A stretch of DNA of 64,000 nt from Planctobacterium marinum (lineage in GTDB: Bacteria; Pseudomonadota; Gammaproteobacteria; Enterobacterales; Alteromonadaceae). Made by a program: the position numbers and the translations under genes. The stretch is from the NCBI RefSeq assembly GCF_020687805.1, contig NZ_JAJEWQ010000005.1, positions 186,001 through 250,000 on the forward strand. The letters are read 5' to 3'. The notes under the pieces were generated by a model. That model was not told the origin of the DNA. It saw only the letters and a program-made list of their open reading frames with translations, and did no database searches. Positions within the stretch are counted from its first letter, which is position 1. Each line of letters starts with the position of its first letter. Shown one piece after another: positions 61,320-64,000 of this stretch.

Positions 61320-63704
61320 CTACCAGGCATAATCCAGTCGCAAGCCAATCAAGGGTTCGGCTTCACTTTCGTCTTTTACTATAACGCCTCGACGGTAATC
61401 AAACTCACTCTCGTCGCCTGAAGATGCTGCAGTTACGTTGATGACATCAAGAAAGGCTGTCACATCTAAAGGCCCAAAAGCGCGACGATAATCGACGCGA
61501 ATGTTTAACAATCCAGAGCCACTTTTGCGCCCGACATTGCGTTGTACGATTTCTTTCGAATATCTCAAAGGTTGACCCGCTCCCAATACATCAGTGTGAA
61601 TAATGAACAGGTCGTCTGGTCTGCCAGACAGGTATTTGTAGCGCCCCGCAACCTTCCAGCGATCATTAATTTCCCAGGTCAGGCCCAATGTCGCAACATG
61701 TTTTCTACTAAATTCAGCGGCAACATCACCACGACCATCTTGTCGATCCACAACTGCGTCATTGTAAGAATAGGTTGCTGTAGCGTAAAGACCTTCAAAA
61801 ATTGTTCCATTGAGCACAATATCAACGCCATAAGATGAACCTTCGCCTGAGTTAGCATACGTTCCACTTGCCCGATCAAGGTCCACTACCAAGTTATTAA
61901 GGTTCTGATAATAGGCCTCCGTCAATACTGACCAGTTCTTGTTGGGAAAATATTTAACACCGATACTGGTATGGGCTATTTTTTCGGTTTTCAGATTGTT
62001 TGATTCGTTGGCAGCAAGCTCCAAATACCGTGGAGATTGATGATAGAGCCCTGCTGTCGCAAAATATTTAACCGCTTTGCTCTGTTGCCAGTTAATGTTA
62101 AACCTCGGAGAGGCAAAGCTTTCTTCGGCAAAGCCATCCCGTTCAAATCGCATACCAGCACCAAAATCCCAGTCGCCGAATTCAAAAACTTGATCTATGT
62201 AGCCAGCGTAATTTGTTTCCTGCCGACGAGTTGAAGAGTTCATGCTCTCTGATGTCAACACGATATAGCGCTGCTCAGGATTGGCTCTGAAATCATCATC
62301 GTCGTAGACAAATCGGATCCACTCACCATCTAACTCGGTATAGTAATCCAGTTCAATTTGCGTTACCCGGACTCCGGCACTCAGCTTGCCCCAATGATTC
62401 ATTGTTTCAAAATCACTTCGCCAACCGATTTCGCTTTCATTTTCGCCAATAGTAATAATGTTCTCTCTTACCGGGAAACTGGACGCAGGCGACCCGGCCG
62501 GGACGAGATCGGGAAATGCCTCGCCCTCGGAACTCAGCTTGTCACTTTTGCGGTAGTAAACCTTGTTGTTCCAAACCGCTTCTTCACCGATTAAAGTGCG
62601 CAATGTCACACCAAATAAATCACTATCTTGTTCAGCATCCTGAAGCGCAGCATCTTCAAAATCAGGTGACGCAAAAACGTGAGTAACACCACGGGTGTAC
62701 TCCTCATGAGTATCCATCAGTAACACTTCAAAAGTGTTATTCGTGTTTATGGGAATGACCGATTTAATGATCACATCTCTTAAAACTGGCTCGCCAATAT
62801 CAAGTTCGTCAATAGTTTCAAACAATGAACCAAAATCCAGTCGACGAGCTGAAAAAAGTATTGTGGAATCATCAATAATTCCGGCAGGACCGTCGTAACC
62901 TACCTCAAAGCCTGCCAAATCATAGCGAAAGCTTGCTGAAGGGCTGGGGTTACCATCGGCAACTTCCAGGTTGAGTAGTGATGCGGCGCGCCCACCATAA
63001 GCAGGCCCCCATCCGCCGGGTGAGAACTCAGCACCGCTGATAACATTGGGCGCAAAAATTGAGAAACGACCACCCCCGCCCACATCCTCTTCTTCACCTA
63101 GTGTTGCATCAAAGTGCACAGCTTTATCGAAGGGAAAGTCATCCACGAATATCAAATTATCTCTTGGGCCACGGCCACGTACACTAAAACTTGCAAATTC
63201 ACTGGCTGACGCCAGCCCTGGCAATCCATCTAAAGAGAGCAGAGGATCTGCTCCTCCACCCACCGCACTGCGCAAGGCTTCTCGGTTGAGATAAGTTCCG
63301 GAGGCGGAAGTGGACAAATCAGATTGCTGCGCCCGTACCTCCACTACCTCAATATCTTCTATTCGAAGTTCAAAATCTAACTTGATATTTTTGCGGGTAA
63401 TCACCCGGACACCAGGCTCAAATAAAGACGCGAAACCAACCTTTGCCAGATTGACAGAATAAAGACCCGGATCAAGCTGTTCTGTAACCACGCGCCCTTG
63501 TGAGTCAGTAACTAATTCTTGGGTGTCACCGGTTTCCCGTTCTCTGATCAATATTTGCACACCCGGCACTGGCCGCTCAGTGACCTGATCCTTAACTATA
63601 ATGGTCAACACTCCTGGCGCTTCCGCAGCGTGAACCAAAAGTGGTAAACCAATCAAGAGCGCCCATATAGTCAACCATGAAACCTGTCTGAATTGCCAAC
63701 TCAT
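61320..63704 (-). CDS. TonB-dependent receptor with carboxypeptidase-regulatory-like domain
   Basis: A signal peptide (to VHAA) leads to a carboxypeptidase-regulatory-like domain (about 30-115; PVPGVQILIRERETG, LDPGLYSVNLAKVGF). A plug domain (about 135-260, FASFSVRGRGPRDNLIFVDDFPF) and a long barrel ending in LRLDYAW with a terminal aromatic follow. The 794-residue receptor would import a ligand, unknown, through the outer membrane using TonB. It is the first gene of an operon with a two-component pair. Confidence 0.9.
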   Translation of the reverse strand: MSWQFRQVSWLTIWALLIGLPLLVHAAEAPGVLTIIVKDQVTERPVPGVQILIRERETGDTQELVTDSQGRVVTEQLDPGLYSVNLAKVGFASLFEPGVRVITRKNIKLDFELRIEDIEVVEVRAQQSDLSTSASGTYLNREALRSAVGGGADPLLSLDGLPGLASASEFASFSVRGRGPRDNLIFVDDFPFDKAVHFDATLGEEEDVGGGGRFSIFAPNVISGAEFSPGGWGPAYGGRAASLLNLEVADGNPSPSASFRYDLAGFEVGYDGPAGIIDDSTILFSARRLDFGSLFETIDELDIGEPVLRDVIIKSVIPINTNNTFEVLLMDTHEEYTRGVTHVFASPDFEDAALQDAEQDSDLFGVTLRTLIGEEAVWNNKVYYRKSDKLSSEGEAFPDLVPAGSPASSFPVRENIITIGENESEIGWRSDFETMNHWGKLSAGVRVTQIELDYYTELDGEWIRFVYDDDDFRANPEQRYIVLTSESMNSSTRRQETNYAGYIDQVFEFGDWDFGAGMRFERDGFAEESFASPRFNINWQQSKAVKYFATAGLYHQSPRYLELAANESNNLKTEKIAHTSIGVKYFPNKNWSVLTEAYYQNLNNLVVDLDRASGTYANSGEGSSYGVDIVLNGTIFEGLYATATYSYNDAVVDRQDGRGDVAAEFSRKHVATLGLTWEINDRWKVAGRYKYLSGRPDDLFIIHTDVLGAGQPLRYSKEIVQRNVGRKSGSGLLNIRVDYRRAFGPLDVTAFLDVINVTAASSGDESEFDYRRGVIVKDESEAEPLIGLRLDYAW

Positions 63705-63815
63705 AACGTTTTCCTTCTAAGTGTTTGTGATATCAATCTCGATAGCCTGCTCACGTCGATGCTTTCGAGAGTTGAATGAATACAATTTGATGAAACGGAA
63801 AAAAGAGTAGCAAAG

Positions 63816-63848
63816 CCAATGTGACTAAAATGTCGCCAAAATGTGAAG
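63816..63848. promoter_or_regulatory. Three tandem 11-bp repeats upstream of the TonB receptor operon
   Basis: CCAATGTGACT, AAAATGTCGCC and AAAATGTGAAG follow one another exactly every 11 bases, sharing AATGT. One helical turn is the usual period of OmpR-family binding sites. They lie 112 bases upstream of the receptor ATG. The regulator encoded in the operon is the natural candidate to bind them, giving autoregulation. Confidence 0.6.
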
Positions 63849-63876
63849 GTTATATCGAAAACCGTGGTTTTCAGGT

Positions 63877-63981
63877 ATGAAACAAGCCGCTCAAGATACT
63901 GCCACTTATTCAACGTTTAGAGACAAAAGCCGTAATTTATTGGCGTGGCTTACTGATTTGTTGAAAGCTGGCGCATTTTGA
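63877..63981 (+). CDS. Possible 34-residue ORF at the window end
   Basis: ATG 63877 opens a short frame (MKQAAQDTATYS...WLTDLLKAGAF) that stops at 63979-63981. A second ATG follows immediately at 63982 (TGAATG; MEQWPI, cut by the window end). The tight junction suggests coupled translation of a following gene. The Shine-Dalgarno sequence is poor, and nothing in it is recognised. It starts 28 bases after the 11-bp repeats, so a bidirectional promoter is possible. Confidence 0.3.
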   Translation: MKQAAQDTATYSTFRDKSRNLLAWLTDLLKAGAF

Positions 63982-64000
63982 ATGGAACAGTGGCCGATTT

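Noticed and set aside
1-64000. CRISPR arrays, insertion sequences, prophage genes, rRNA or tRNA genes
   Set aside because: No repeat-spacer pattern, transposase, integrase, phage structural protein or tRNA/rRNA-like sequence was recognised by eye.

Overview
The window looks like chromosomal DNA of a marine or aquatic gammaproteobacterium of the Alteromonadales type. The reasons are moderately AT/GC-balanced DNA, a Dcm-like methylase, MltC, NhaA/NhaR, TonB-dependent and RND envelope systems, and a complete assimilatory nitrate operon of the gammaproteobacterial order. No insertion sequence, CRISPR array, rRNA or tRNA gene was recognised. The assignment rests on gene content and protein style, not on a database search.

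Left part (1-9.6 kb): a signalling block. It opens with an AT-richer hybrid kinase/receiver/HPt locus whose kinase reading frame is broken at an A6 tract. A truncated receiver follows, then a probably active REC-GGDEF diguanylate cyclase with an I-site, a Cache-type hybrid histidine kinase, an EAL protein without its metal-binding aspartates, and two REC proteins whose GGDEF motifs are gone.

9.7-20.5 kb: mixed chromosomal genes. These are a family-3 solute-binding protein, DoxX, a Rap1a/Tai-like protein, nhaA (disrupted at a G8 tract) with divergent nhaR, a plastocyanin-like protein, a PDZ/alpha-beta hydrolase, a membrane LytTR regulator, a YaiI-family protein and a large GH64-like protein.

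20.5-35.2 kb: nitrate assimilation. A porin lies next to the operon nrtA-nrtB-nrtD-nirB-nirD-nasA-cobA (nitrate uptake, nitrate reductase, siroheme nitrite reductase, siroheme precursor methylase). Upstream are nasT-nasS (ANTAR antiterminator and nitrate sensor) and mobA. Readable sites give a layered control model: NtrC box and sigma54 promoter for nasTS, NtrC box and sigma54 promoter for the structural operon, then a leader hairpin and an intrinsic terminator that NasT should override when NasS binds nitrate.

35.2-49.1 kb: housekeeping and a probable zinc-starvation module. It has TauE, small enzymes, truncated haemoglobin, M1 aminopeptidase and RssA. Then comes a divergent pair (DUF3299 protein and COG0523 GTPase) around a Zur-box-like palindrome, followed by an ABC ATPase and permease. 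An orphan Dcm-like methylase has its own operator-like palindrome. A structured RNA ending in an intrinsic terminator lies just upstream of mltC.

49.1-64 kb: envelope transport. It contains an HAE-type RND pump with its adaptor, a heavy-metal RND pump with His-rich adaptor and a His/Cys-rich leader gene, and an operon TonB-dependent receptor - OmpR-family regulator - histidine kinase. Three tandem 11-bp repeats of the kind bound by OmpR-family regulators precede that operon.
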